From NCBI GenBank assembly GCA_015665265.1, contig JADFAM010000102.1, forward strand, positions 1-43,356: 43,356 nucleotides of DNA. The letters are read 5' to 3'. This stretch comes from Flavobacterium sp. GTDB lineage: Bacteria > Bacteroidota > Bacteroidia > Flavobacteriales > Flavobacteriaceae. Position 1 is the stretch's first letter; the number at the start of each line of letters is the position of its first letter. Shown piece by piece: positions 8,832-17,169 of this stretch. The notes below the pieces were generated by a model. It was not told where the DNA came from. It did no database searches and saw only the letters and a list, made by a program, of their open reading frames with translations. The position numbers were made by a program, and so were the translations under genes.

Positions 8832-9983
8832 ATGATGAATAAGAATAACTTATCCAATATTGGTGGTGCGGAAATTTCATGGTTTGCTCCATTATGTAAT
8901 GGAGACGATGATTTTTTAGGAAATAGAAACCCTCTTTATAAAAGCTCTTGGGAGAATACCTCTTCTATTGTAAAAACAGCAGATAAATTAGGTTTTAAAA
9001 ATGTACTATGCCCCTCCTCTTATCAAGTAGGTCAAGACCCTTTATCATTTGTGGCAGGAATGGCAAGTCTAACAGAAAACATTAATTTTTTAGTGGCCAT
9101 ACGTTGTGGAGAAGTACACCCGCCCATGTTGGCCAGAACAATTGCTTCTTTGGATCATATGCTCAAAGGAAGATTAACAATTAATATTATTTCATCTAAC
9201 TTGCCTGGAATGGATTTATCTTCAAAAGAACGTTATGCCCGTTCTAGAGAAGTCATTCAAATTTTAAAACAATCTTGGACACAAGACGAAATAAAATTTG
9301 AAGGAAAATATTACCAATTAGATTTACCCTCAAGACCTGTAAAGCCTTACCAACAAAATGGCGGTCCTCTACTTTATTTTGGAGGCTATTCTCCAGATGG
9401 TGTAGATCTTTGTGCAGAATTTTGTGATGTATATCTCATGTGGCCTGAAACAGAATCAAAATTAAAAGGCTTAATGGATACCATGAGTCTTAAAGCTGCG
9501 AACTATAATAGAACTGTTAAATTTGGGCTTAGAGTTCATGTAATTGTTAGAGAAACTGAACAAGAAGCTCGTGATTATGCAGATTTATTAATTTCAAAAT
9601 TAGATATAGAAAGAGGAACTGATATCAGAAATAGAGCTCAAGATGCTGCCTCTTTAGGAGTGTCTAGACAGTCAAAGTTAAGAGAAGAGTCTGATGAAAA
9701 ATATTATGTAGAACCTAACTTATGGACAGGAATTGGATTAGCACGCTCAGGTTGTGGTGCAGCTATTGTTGGGAATCCAGATCAGGTTGTAGCAAAAATT
9801 GAACGTTATATTGAAATGGGGATTAATTCATTTATATTCTCTGGATACCCTCATGATAAAGAGTGCAAAATCTTTGCTAGATTGGTACTCCCAAGATTAA
9901 AAACTGTTTCTCTTCCAGAAGTATTTGAGCGCATACCAATTTCAGAGCCTAATAGTCCTCTGGCAAATGGTTTAAGAAAATAA
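8832..9983 (+). CDS. LLM-class flavin-dependent monooxygenase (alkanesulfonate monooxygenase SsuD-like)
   Basis: A 383-residue protein of the bacterial luciferase-like (TIM-barrel, FMNH2-using) family, closest in pattern to SsuD. The segments ISWFAPLCNGD, NFLVAIRCGEVHPPMLAR, LDHMLKGRLTINIISS, ERYARSREVIQIL, PLLYFGGYSPDGVDLCAEFCDVYLMW (split in the family's flavin and substrate loops) and GNPDQVVAKIERYIEMG follow the SsuD order. There is no signal peptide, so it is cytoplasmic. SsuD-type enzymes cleave C-S bonds of sulfonates with reduced FMN from a separate reductase; no reductase gene is in the window. It sits 2 bp before the symporter gene, which suggests that the transporter delivers its substrate. 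Sulfonate specificity is inference. Confidence 0.88.
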   Translation: MMNKNNLSNIGGAEISWFAPLCNGDDDFLGNRNPLYKSSWENTSSIVKTADKLGFKNVLCPSSYQVGQDPLSFVAGMASLTENINFLVAIRCGEVHPPMLARTIASLDHMLKGRLTINIISSNLPGMDLSSKERYARSREVIQILKQSWTQDEIKFEGKYYQLDLPSRPVKPYQQNGGPLLYFGGYSPDGVDLCAEFCDVYLMWPETESKLKGLMDTMSLKAANYNRTVKFGLRVHVIVRETEQEARDYADLLISKLDIERGTDIRNRAQDAASLGVSRQSKLREESDEKYYVEPNLWTGIGLARSGCGAAIVGNPDQVVAKIERYIEMGINSFIFSGYPHDKECKIFARLVLPRLKTVSLPEVFERIPISEPNSPLANGLRK

Positions 9984-9985
9984 CT

Positions 9986-11527
9986 ATGATAGACTTTATA
10001 ATTGTAATCGCTTATTTTACCATTATATTACTAGTCGCACTTCGAGGTAAAATTAGTGCAGACAGTTCTGCAGATGAGTACTTCTTAAGTTCGAGAAATT
10101 TACCATGGTACTCTATTGCACTATCTACCATAGCAACAAATATACAAGGGTATCAATTTTTGGGAATGATGGGCTCTGCTTATCTATTTGGTTTAGCTCA
10201 AGCAAATCTTGAAATTAATGCCGTTCAAGGAATTTTATTAGGTGCTTTTGTTTTTGTTCCTCTTTTTTTAAAAGAAAAAATAACCACCATCACCCAATTT
10301 ATTTCAAAAAAATTAGGGAAACGCATAGCTCTTTTTTACTCATTAACCAATATGGCGCTTTTTGCAACTGTAACTCTCGGAGCTGCACTTTTCTGGGGAG
10401 CCTATGCCGCTGATATGGTTTTTAGTGAACAGTTGTCTTTTTTAAGTGAAAATAGATTGATTCGCATTGCCATGTTAATTGTTATCCTTGGAGTATTTTC
10501 AGCAGTATACACTTATTTTGGTGGGCTTAGCGCAGTAGTGAAGACAGATATCATTCAGTTTGGAACATTACTTCTTGGAGGTATTGTAGTTTGCTTAACT
10601 GCTATTTATCATTTGGGAGGTTGGGAACAACTCTATGTAAAAGTTCCTGAAAAAATGCATCTTCATTTACCAAGTGATCATTCTACATTGCCTTGGACCC
10701 ATTTGTTTGGACTATTCTTTTTAAATATTAACTATTGGTGTGCAAACCAAACTGTAATTCAAAGAGCCTTAGCAGCAAAAAGTGTTGCTCATGCTCAAAC
10801 AGGTTTAATGGTGGGAGGGTTGCTTAAGTATTTTATGGCTGTTATTATTATAGTTCCAGGAATTGCACTTTATGGGATTCTTGGAGATAGTCTTTCAGAA
10901 CCTGACTTAGCTTTTCCTTACCTAGTAAAAACATATCTACCTAATGGAGTTAAGGGAATTATTCTCTGTGGCCTATTTGCCTCCTTAATGAGCACCGTAG
11001 ACTCTACTTTTAACTCATTAGCCACACTTTGGTCTACAGATGTTTATGCAACGTATATCAATAAAAAAGCTACTGATCATGAAAAAATAAATGCAGGGCG
11101 TAAAACCATTCTATTCAGCCTTGGCACAGCATTAATTATGGGATTCATTTTGTTGTATTTAAAATTTGACAACCCTAATTCAGCCTTTACCCATACGCTA
11201 AATAATCTTCGTTATTATATTAACTGTGGAATAGTGGTGTTAATCTGTGCCGCAGTTTTATTAATAAAACCAAATAGAAAAATTGTTTTAATGGCTTTTA
11301 TTGCCTCACTGCCAATTAATATTGGATTACAATTATTATTTCCTGAAATGAATTATTTTTTAAGAGCCTTTTGGGTTATAGCAGCGAGTTTAGGTTTTGC
11401 ATTACTCGGAAACAAGGGGGAAATTCATAAACTGACTTCTCTTTTTCAGCCCTCTAATACAAAAATTAGAAATTGGGGAATTACTTTAGCAATAAGTTTA
11501 GTTGCACTTCATATTATTTTTCATTAA
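9986..11527 (+). CDS. Sodium:solute symporter (SSS family, SGLT-type)
   Basis: Encodes 513 residues with about 13-14 hydrophobic helices. The first helices carry the SSS pattern DEYFLSSRNLPWYSIALSTI and NIQGYQFLGMMGSAY, like the SGLT sodium/substrate region (N-x-x-x-x-Q-F-I/L-G-M-x-G-x-x-Y). Later come YTYFGGLSAVVKTDIIQFG and SLMSTVDSTFNSLATLWSTD, the latter contributing the second sodium site. It should drive Na+-coupled uptake of a small organic molecule across the inner membrane. It starts 2 bp after the monooxygenase stop and ends 18 bp before the hydrolase start, making a three-gene operon. The substrate cannot be told from sequence. Confidence 0.92.
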   Translation: MIDFIIVIAYFTIILLVALRGKISADSSADEYFLSSRNLPWYSIALSTIATNIQGYQFLGMMGSAYLFGLAQANLEINAVQGILLGAFVFVPLFLKEKITTITQFISKKLGKRIALFYSLTNMALFATVTLGAALFWGAYAADMVFSEQLSFLSENRLIRIAMLIVILGVFSAVYTYFGGLSAVVKTDIIQFGTLLLGGIVVCLTAIYHLGGWEQLYVKVPEKMHLHLPSDHSTLPWTHLFGLFFLNINYWCANQTVIQRALAAKSVAHAQTGLMVGGLLKYFMAVIIIVPGIALYGILGDSLSEPDLAFPYLVKTYLPNGVKGIILCGLFASLMSTVDSTFNSLATLWSTDVYATYINKKATDHEKINAGRKTILFSLGTALIMGFILLYLKFDNPNSAFTHTLNNLRYYINCGIVVLICAAVLLIKPNRKIVLMAFIASLPINIGLQLLFPEMNYFLRAFWVIAASLGFALLGNKGEIHKLTSLFQPSNTKIRNWGITLAISLVALHIIFH

Positions 11528-11545
11528 ACAAAAAAATATAACAAA

Positions 11546-12526
11546 ATGAATAAAATAAAGAACAGACTTAGTATAGTGCTACTTTTTATTAGTTTTTGTA
11601 TAAATGCTCAAAATAAAAAAGAAATCATTCATTTTGAAAGTGCCAATCCATTTTCATTAAGCGACATCATTACAGATTTAGATGGTCAAGAAAAGCAGCA
11701 AGTTTTTGGACAACTCACAATCCCCGTAGATAGTTTAAATTCTGACAAAAAATACCCTTTAATTATCGGAGTTGCTGGGAGTATGGGATGGAGAAAACAT
11801 CACTTAGATTATCTTAAAATGTATCAAGAACAAGGCTTTGCTACATTTCAACTTAATAGTTTTAAAAGTAGAGGCATTACCTCAACAGTAGGATCACAAG
11901 ATGAAGTTACCATTGCTGCTGTTATTCTTGATGCCTATAGAGCACTAGAAAAACTTGCTAAACATCCTAAGATTAATGAGGATAAAGTAGCAATCACTGG
12001 GTGGAGTCTAGGCGGCGGAGTAACTCTATTTGCTGGTTGGTTGCCTTTAAAAGAGGCAATCACAGATCAAGTGAGTTTTGCTGCGCATTTAGCTTTTTAT
12101 CCACCCTGTTTTATAAATCCAGAAAACCTTTCATTTACAAAAGCACCAATACATATTTTAATAGGTGAAGCAGATGACTGGACGCCGGCTAAACCCTGTG
12201 AAGATCTGGTTGAAAAACTATCTAATACAACCAATATAAGCATCACTACATATCCAGATGCACACCATGGGTTTGATAGTGAAAAACCCGTTGTTTGGAA
12301 TGAAAAAGGGTATAGTTTTAAAGATTGTTTATTTGATTTAACAGCAGACGGAGATGTTTTGATGAATTATTTGAGGTTACCAATGTCTAATCCTATGTTA
12401 CAGAAGATTGGTTTTCTCTTCTGTGTTGACAAAGGAGTACATGTTGGTGGCAACTTAGATGCTAGAAAAAAATCTTTGGCATTTGCCAAAGATTTCATGA
12501 ATAATAAATTATTGAAACTTAAATAA
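11546..12526 (+). CDS. Secreted alpha/beta hydrolase, dienelactone hydrolase-like
   Basis: Has 326 residues with a signal peptide ending near INAQ (residue 22). The alpha/beta-hydrolase fold shows the nucleophile elbow GWSLGGG (Ser154), an acidic position in IGEADDWTP (Asp210 or Asp211) and DAHHGFD (His241), the catalytic triad order of dienelactone hydrolases. A distal VHVGGNLDARKKSLAFAKDF segment is also typical of secreted DLH-like proteins. It probably hydrolyses an ester or lactone in the periplasm. As the third gene of the monooxygenase-symporter operon, it may release the compound that is then imported, which is inference. Its stop converges on the DinB-like gene with 24 bp between and no clear terminator hairpin. 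Confidence 0.88.
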   Translation: MNKIKNRLSIVLLFISFCINAQNKKEIIHFESANPFSLSDIITDLDGQEKQQVFGQLTIPVDSLNSDKKYPLIIGVAGSMGWRKHHLDYLKMYQEQGFATFQLNSFKSRGITSTVGSQDEVTIAAVILDAYRALEKLAKHPKINEDKVAITGWSLGGGVTLFAGWLPLKEAITDQVSFAAHLAFYPPCFINPENLSFTKAPIHILIGEADDWTPAKPCEDLVEKLSNTTNISITTYPDAHHGFDSEKPVVWNEKGYSFKDCLFDLTADGDVLMNYLRLPMSNPMLQKIGFLFCVDKGVHVGGNLDARKKSLAFAKDFMNNKLLKLK

Positions 12527-12550
12527 TTGATCGCTTAAAAAATGAGTTTA

Positions 12551-13117
12551 TTACATTGTTTTTCCTACAAAAACATTCACTTTTGAATTAATAGGGTTTC
12601 CACTAGCTCTTCTGTTGGTAACTACTTGACCACAATGCCAGATCGCATCTGAAATTGGGCCATTAATCATATTCCAAAAAGGAAATGACATTTTATTACC
12701 TCCTTGATTTAGTGTGATTGTTAAAGTTGACAAATCTTCGATTTCTTTGAGACTATTAAAAACATATTCAAGATTTTTTAGCGTTTTTTCTCTTAAACCC
12801 TGATAATCTAATTTATCCTGTGAAAAATCAAATTCTTTACCATCTATGGTAAGAACCATTGCAAGAGTTAATCCATAGATGTGATCTATTACTTCAAAAG
12901 TAGATCTGCTATCTTGACTTGGTTTATAATTTAAATCATCTTCATTTAAAGATTCAGTTGCCCAATAAAATCGATACCCTAATCCCTCGATCATTCTTGA
13001 TACAACATTTGTTGATGAATATTCTGAAGAATACTTCCCAATTTCATAAAACGGTAATTGTTCTTGTTGTGCATTCATACTAAAAGATATTAATAGAAAA
13101 ATAAATATATTTTTCAT
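12551..13117 (-). CDS. Secreted DinB-like protein
   Basis: Encodes 188 residues, with a signal peptide ending near MNAQ (residue 17), unlike most DinB-family proteins, which are cytoplasmic. The four-helix DinB pattern is seen in RFYWATESLNEDDLNYKP, FEVIDHIYGL (His79) and WHCGQVVTNRRASGNP (His161), with the usual R-R-x-x-G-N/L-P ending. The family binds a divalent metal through three histidines; only two are obvious here. Function of secreted members is unknown; the family includes thiol-dependent transferases. It is divergent from the DUF6090 gene across 135 bp that contain a perfect AT-rich inverted repeat. Confidence 0.78.
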   Translation of the reverse strand: MKNIFIFLLISFSMNAQQEQLPFYEIGKYSSEYSSTNVVSRMIEGLGYRFYWATESLNEDDLNYKPSQDSRSTFEVIDHIYGLTLAMVLTIDGKEFDFSQDKLDYQGLREKTLKNLEYVFNSLKEIEDLSTLTITLNQGGNKMSFPFWNMINGPISDAIWHCGQVVTNRRASGNPINSKVNVFVGKTM

Positions 13118-13155
13118 AGTTATTATTTAAAAATATAATTCGTTTTAAAAAGAAA

Positions 13156-13182
13156 CTAATTTAAAAAATATTTTTAAATTAG
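13156..13182. repeat. Perfect inverted repeat in a divergent intergenic region
   Basis: Two 12-base arms (CTAATTTAAAAA and TTTTTAAATTAG) flank a 3-base centre. The element lies between the divergent starts of the DinB-like and DUF6090 genes. It could be an operator or a hairpin, but all-AT arms also arise by chance in this composition. Confidence 0.4.
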
Positions 13183-13252
13183 AAAAAAGTTTTTATAATC
13201 ATGAAAACGTTATATTTAATTCATTGAATCTTTAGATAAAATTCTCTTTTAC

Positions 13253-14008
13253 ATGTCGTTTAAACTCTTAAAAAAAGCAAGATCAAACTCAAAAAACTCT
13301 TCTGGATATTTAAAATATGCCATTGGTGAAATTATATTAGTAGCTCTAGGAATATTGATTGCTTTACAAGTAAATAATATGAATCAATCTCGATTGGAGA
13401 AAAAAGCATTAAAAAATTATTTTGAAAAAATAAAATCTAATGTGCAGGAAGATTTAATAGAATCAGAGAAACTTTTAAAATTTAGAACTGATCATGCTCA
13501 TGCATGTAATGAAGTTTCTCAAATGCTCATTAACAATGATTTTTCTAATCAATTAAAAATTCAGCAATCTATTTTTGATATGATTATAGAAAAACAATTA
13601 AATTATAATAGATCAGCCTTTGAATCTCTTAAAAGTTCTGGTTTTTTAAGACATCTCCATAAAAAAAGTCTTGAAAAATTATTGTACAGTTATTATGATC
13701 AAGTAAATGAAATAGAAATGTTTGAAATTGATCAGAGAAATTGGGCCAATGCTCTTGAATTGGAACTGGATAAAAATGGTTTTATATATGAATGGACACG
13801 TATAGGGGAGAAAGTTCATAAAAATTTATTTACTCAAATATCTTGGTACAGTAAATCATTAAAATCTCACGATGGGCATAAAATCATAATGAGATTACTC
13901 TTTAGGGGAGGGTCAAATACTTCACTTCTTACTGGGCTTTATGAAAACCACATTCAAAGTTCTAAAAAGTTATTAAAAGAACTGGATCTTTATTTAAAAG
14001 AACTATAA
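13253..14008 (+). CDS. DUF6090 family membrane protein
   Basis: A 251-residue protein with the DUF6090 signature KYAIGEIILVALGILIALQV followed by NNMNQ near residues 22-46, which forms the single transmembrane helix. The short N-terminal cytoplasmic part is basic (FKLLKKARSNSKNS). The rest is helical and charged with predicted coiled-coil character (about 48-110), and faces the periplasm. The family is widespread in Flavobacteriia and has no assigned function. It appears to be monocistronic: 97 bp follow before the next gene, starting with a 13-bp perfect stem that overlaps the stop codon. Confidence 0.85.
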   Translation: MSFKLLKKARSNSKNSSGYLKYAIGEIILVALGILIALQVNNMNQSRLEKKALKNYFEKIKSNVQEDLIESEKLLKFRTDHAHACNEVSQMLINNDFSNQLKIQQSIFDMIIEKQLNYNRSAFESLKSSGFLRHLHKKSLEKLLYSYYDQVNEIEMFEIDQRNWANALELELDKNGFIYEWTRIGEKVHKNLFTQISWYSKSLKSHDGHKIIMRLLFRGGSNTSLLTGLYENHIQSSKKLLKELDLYLKEL

Positions 14009-14035
14009 ATTAATTGTTATTTACAATTAATTTAT
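14005..14035 (+). terminator. Terminator-like hairpin after the DUF6090 gene
   Basis: Perfect 13-bp arms at 14005-14017 and 14023-14035 with a 5-base loop, overlapping the stop codon and followed by TATTTTAG. The stem is AT-rich and the T-run is short, so termination is plausible but not certain. Confidence 0.5.
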
Positions 14036-14105
14036 TATTTTAGTTACTTCTAAATTTTTAGAAAAACTATTTATTAACTAATCCATTTTTAATTACATTA
14101 AAATT

Positions 14106-14819
14106 ATGAAAAAATTACTTTTAGGAGTTGCATTACTTGCATCTCTATCAATGACAGCTCAGTATTATTCAATAACTTATGTATCAGTAGCTTCTGATGA
14201 TGTTGAAGAATTTGAACGAAAGGAAACAACGTATTGGTCTAAAGTAAAGAAGGCTGCTATTGATAGAGGAGAACAAAACCTCTGGTTATTGATGCGTAAA
14301 GTAGGTACAGCGGGCAATAATGATGTTAATTATGCCTTTGTTAACGGCTATCCATCCATTGAAGCTATGACAAGTACTTCATGGAATGCAGAATCTTTAG
14401 GGTTTGATGTACAAGATGCGATGTCTCCATATACTGTTTATGAAATTCACAATTATAAAGTATTAGATCAGATTCCTGGTGAGGGAGGAAAATATTCTGT
14501 TTGGAATTATGCTCGTCCAAAAAATATGAAAGGTTTTGTTAGTGAAAATCAAGACTTATGGAAGCCAATGATGGAAAAAACAATTAAAGAAGATAAAACT
14601 GGATTAACAAATTGGGGTATTGGAGCTAAAATTTATCCAATGGGGCAAGATGAAAGCACAGTAATGACATGGGACGGTTACAAAACTCTTGTTGATGCTA
14701 TGAAAGCTTTAGATGTGTCAGATTTTACACCGCCATCAAAATCAAAAATGTCTGAATATGATCCAGAAGGTTTTAGGCTTCGTGTAATTTGGGAACAAGT
14801 AATGGCTGTTCAACAATAA
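14106..14819 (+). CDS. Secreted protein with two alpha/beta half-repeats, function unknown
   Basis: Encodes 237 residues with a signal peptide ending at about MTAQ (residue 18). Two halves resemble one another: YYSITYVSVAS with NLWLLMRKV and VNYAFVNGYPSIEAM in the first, and YSVWNYARPK with TNWGIGAKIY and STVMTWDGYKTLVDAM in the second. Each half looks like beta-alpha-beta-beta-alpha, the layout of dimeric alpha-beta barrel (ferredoxin-like) proteins; that is an inference from the pattern, not a recognised family. It ends 22 bp before an NTF2-like lipoprotein gene and is probably cotranscribed with it. No catalytic motif is visible. Confidence 0.7.
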   Translation: MKKLLLGVALLASLSMTAQYYSITYVSVASDDVEEFERKETTYWSKVKKAAIDRGEQNLWLLMRKVGTAGNNDVNYAFVNGYPSIEAMTSTSWNAESLGFDVQDAMSPYTVYEIHNYKVLDQIPGEGGKYSVWNYARPKNMKGFVSENQDLWKPMMEKTIKEDKTGLTNWGIGAKIYPMGQDESTVMTWDGYKTLVDAMKALDVSDFTPPSKSKMSEYDPEGFRLRVIWEQVMAVQQ

Positions 14820-14841
14820 AAAAACTTGAAATTTTAGAAAA

Positions 14842-15366
14842 ATGAAAAATATAATAGTATTACTCTTAATGGCAACTGTTACTATTTCTTGTAACAACAG
14901 TAATGAATCAGAATCGAAAAGCACTCCCAATCCAATTGGAGTTGAAATTCCTAATGACAGTACAAGAATATCTCTTTATGGAGGGGATATGAACACCACA
15001 AAACTTTGGGAAACCTATATTAAAGCACACAATGAAAAAGACCTAGAAACTATCAAAAACATTAATGATGATGGTTTTAAGGGGTATCCACCAAATGGGG
15101 ATGTAATTGATGGATCTGAAGCTCATATTGGATTTTTAGAGGAATGGTTTACCAATAGTAGCCCTAAGTGGAGAACTAAATATATGATTGCAAATGAATT
15201 TACCGATAATAAAGGTGTGTTAAATCAATGGGTAACTTCTGGACAGGATTTAACTGATATGGTCGATGGTGAAGAGGTAACCGTTCATCATGTTCATGAT
15301 GCTCTATTTGTAAATGGAAAAATAAAGATGATTTATGTGTATGAAAGAGCAAAAGCTAATGAGTAA
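14842..15366 (+). CDS. NTF2/SnoaL-like lipoprotein
   Basis: Encodes 174 residues. The N-terminus is an SPII signal peptide with lipobox TISC (Cys17), followed by a Ser/Asn-rich linker to about 35. The rest has the NTF2-like cone-fold pattern: LWETYIKAHNEKDLETI (first helix with the A-x-N-x-K-D turn), GDVIDGSEAHIGFLEEWF, then beta strands ending in HHVHDALFVNGKIKMIYVYE. Such domains either bind a small ligand or act as isomerases and dehydratases; the Asp and His residues near the pocket would allow either. It follows the two-repeat secreted protein by 22 bp and is closed by a strong terminator. Confidence 0.82.
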   Translation: MKNIIVLLLMATVTISCNNSNESESKSTPNPIGVEIPNDSTRISLYGGDMNTTKLWETYIKAHNEKDLETIKNINDDGFKGYPPNGDVIDGSEAHIGFLEEWFTNSSPKWRTKYMIANEFTDNKGVLNQWVTSGQDLTDMVDGEEVTVHHVHDALFVNGKIKMIYVYERAKANE

Positions 15367-15390
15367 ACATCAACCTTGTTTTTAAAACTT

Positions 15391-15422
15391 ATAACCTCAT
15401 CTATAGATGAGGTTATTTTTTT
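15391..15422 (+). terminator. Rho-independent terminator after the NTF2-like lipoprotein gene
   Basis: A perfect 26-base palindrome (15391-15416; arms ATAACCTCATCTA and its complement) is followed by a run of Ts to 15422. It lies 25 bp after the stop codon and before the symporter gene. Confidence 0.85.
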
Positions 15423-15496
15423 AGAATTATATCTACTTTTCAATATAAAAAATATATCTTCAAACCCTATTTATCACTAATTACAACTTATCACCT

Positions 15497-17146
15497 ATGA
15501 TGTTATTCTTATCATTTTTTGGATTTACAGCTTTAGTGGCTGTCATTTCCTACTTAAAAACTAGAAATATCAAAGAAACTTCTTCAGATGGATACTTTCT
15601 TGGAGGAAGGAGCTTAACTGCAGGAGTAATAGCAGGATCACTTTTACTTACCAATCTATCAACTGAACAAATAGTTGGTTTAAACGGATCTGCATATCAA
15701 AGTGGATTATCTGTGATGGTATGGGAAACTCTAGCCGCTATTGCAATGGTGGTAACAGCAATATTTTTATTGCCAAGATATTTAAAAGGGGGATTAACAA
15801 CTGTTCCTGGATTTTTAGCAAAACGTTTTGATGTTACAACAAAGACACTAACCTCTATTTTATTTCTATCTGGTTATGTTGTGGTATTGCTTCCAGTGAT
15901 TTTATATTCTGGGTCATTAGCAATTAGCGGTATGTTTGATATCCCTCAATTACTAGGAGTAACTCATACCCAATCTATTTGGATTTGCGTATGGGGTATC
16001 GGAATTATTGGATCTATATATGCCGTATTTGGTGGTTTAAAAGCTGTTGCTGTATCAGATTCTATCAATGCAATTGGATTGTTAATTGGTGGCCTCTTAA
16101 TTCCAGTTTTTGGGTTATTAATGATTGGTGATGGGAGTCTTTTAGAGGGGCTTTCTGTTTTAACCACAGAAAATCCAGAGAAGTTTAAATCTATGGGTGG
16201 CCCTACTGATCCTGTACCATTTTATACCATATTTACAGGAATGATGTTGGTGCAATTATTTTATTGGGGGACTAACCAACAAATTATTCAAAGAGCTTTA
16301 GGAGCTAAAGACCTTAAGGAAGGACAAAAAGGATTATTACTTGCCTCATTTATAAAAATATTGGGACCTATTATTGTAGTGCTACCTGGTATTATTGCAT
16401 TTCATCTATTTCAAGGAAATCTAGAAAGTGCAGATTCTGCATACCCTATGTTAGTTAAAGAAGTACTTCCTTCAGCTTGGGTAGGTTTTTTTGCTGCAGT
16501 ATTATTTGGAGCTATTTTAAGTTCTTTTAATAGTGTATTAAATAGCTCTGTTACCTTATTTGGAATTGATGTTTATAAACAACACATCAATAAAGAGGCA
16601 GATGAGAAAACAATTGTAAAATATGGAAAAATCTTTGGTGTTGTTTTAGCGATTGCTGCTATGTTTATTGCTCCGCTGATTGCTAATGCTGGAAGTTTAT
16701 TTGATTATCTCCAAGAGATTAACGGAATTTACAGTATTCCTATTTTAACCATTATTGTAGTGGGTTATTTAACTAAACGTGTACCAGCTATTGCTGCTAA
16801 AATTGGACTAGCTTCTGGTTGTTTATTATACATAGCTAGTCAATTTTTTATGCAACCATACTTTGTGTCCAATGCATTGAAATTAGCAAAAGATAACGGT
16901 ATCAAAGACGAAGCTGCTCTAGCATTAATTGAGGCACAAGCATATCCTCACTTTTTAGATGTAATGGCTTTGTTGTTTATTCTAAATGTAGGGATCATGT
17001 TACTCATTGGTAAATTATATCCTAGAAAAGAGGAATTTGTTCAAGAGCATACAAAACAAGTAGATATTACTCCATGGAAATACACAACACAAGCAGGAAT
17101 AGCAATTTGTGTTATAGTAATTGGAATCTACATTTACTTTGCTTAA
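15497..17146 (+). CDS. Sodium:solute symporter, SGLT-type
   Basis: A 549-residue SSS-family permease with about 14 membrane helices. NLSTEQIVGLNGSAYQSG matches the SGLT helix that holds the substrate-contacting Gln (compare N-x-S-A-E-Q-F-I-G in the Vibrio galactose transporter). IYAVFGGLKAVAVSDSINAIG and GAILSSFNSVLNSSVTLFGIDVY follow, the second with the Ser/Thr residues of the sodium site. A sugar or sugar-like substrate is therefore more likely than for a generic SSS protein, but this is inference. It is alone on its strand after a terminator and converges on a secreted esterase gene with 23 bp between. Confidence 0.92.
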   Translation: MMLFLSFFGFTALVAVISYLKTRNIKETSSDGYFLGGRSLTAGVIAGSLLLTNLSTEQIVGLNGSAYQSGLSVMVWETLAAIAMVVTAIFLLPRYLKGGLTTVPGFLAKRFDVTTKTLTSILFLSGYVVVLLPVILYSGSLAISGMFDIPQLLGVTHTQSIWICVWGIGIIGSIYAVFGGLKAVAVSDSINAIGLLIGGLLIPVFGLLMIGDGSLLEGLSVLTTENPEKFKSMGGPTDPVPFYTIFTGMMLVQLFYWGTNQQIIQRALGAKDLKEGQKGLLLASFIKILGPIIVVLPGIIAFHLFQGNLESADSAYPMLVKEVLPSAWVGFFAAVLFGAILSSFNSVLNSSVTLFGIDVYKQHINKEADEKTIVKYGKIFGVVLAIAAMFIAPLIANAGSLFDYLQEINGIYSIPILTIIVVGYLTKRVPAIAAKIGLASGCLLYIASQFFMQPYFVSNALKLAKDNGIKDEAALALIEAQAYPHFLDVMALLFILNVGIMLLIGKLYPRKEEFVQEHTKQVDITPWKYTTQAGIAICVIVIGIYIYFA

Positions 17147-17169
17147 TAAATTTTTTAAGAAATCTGTTT

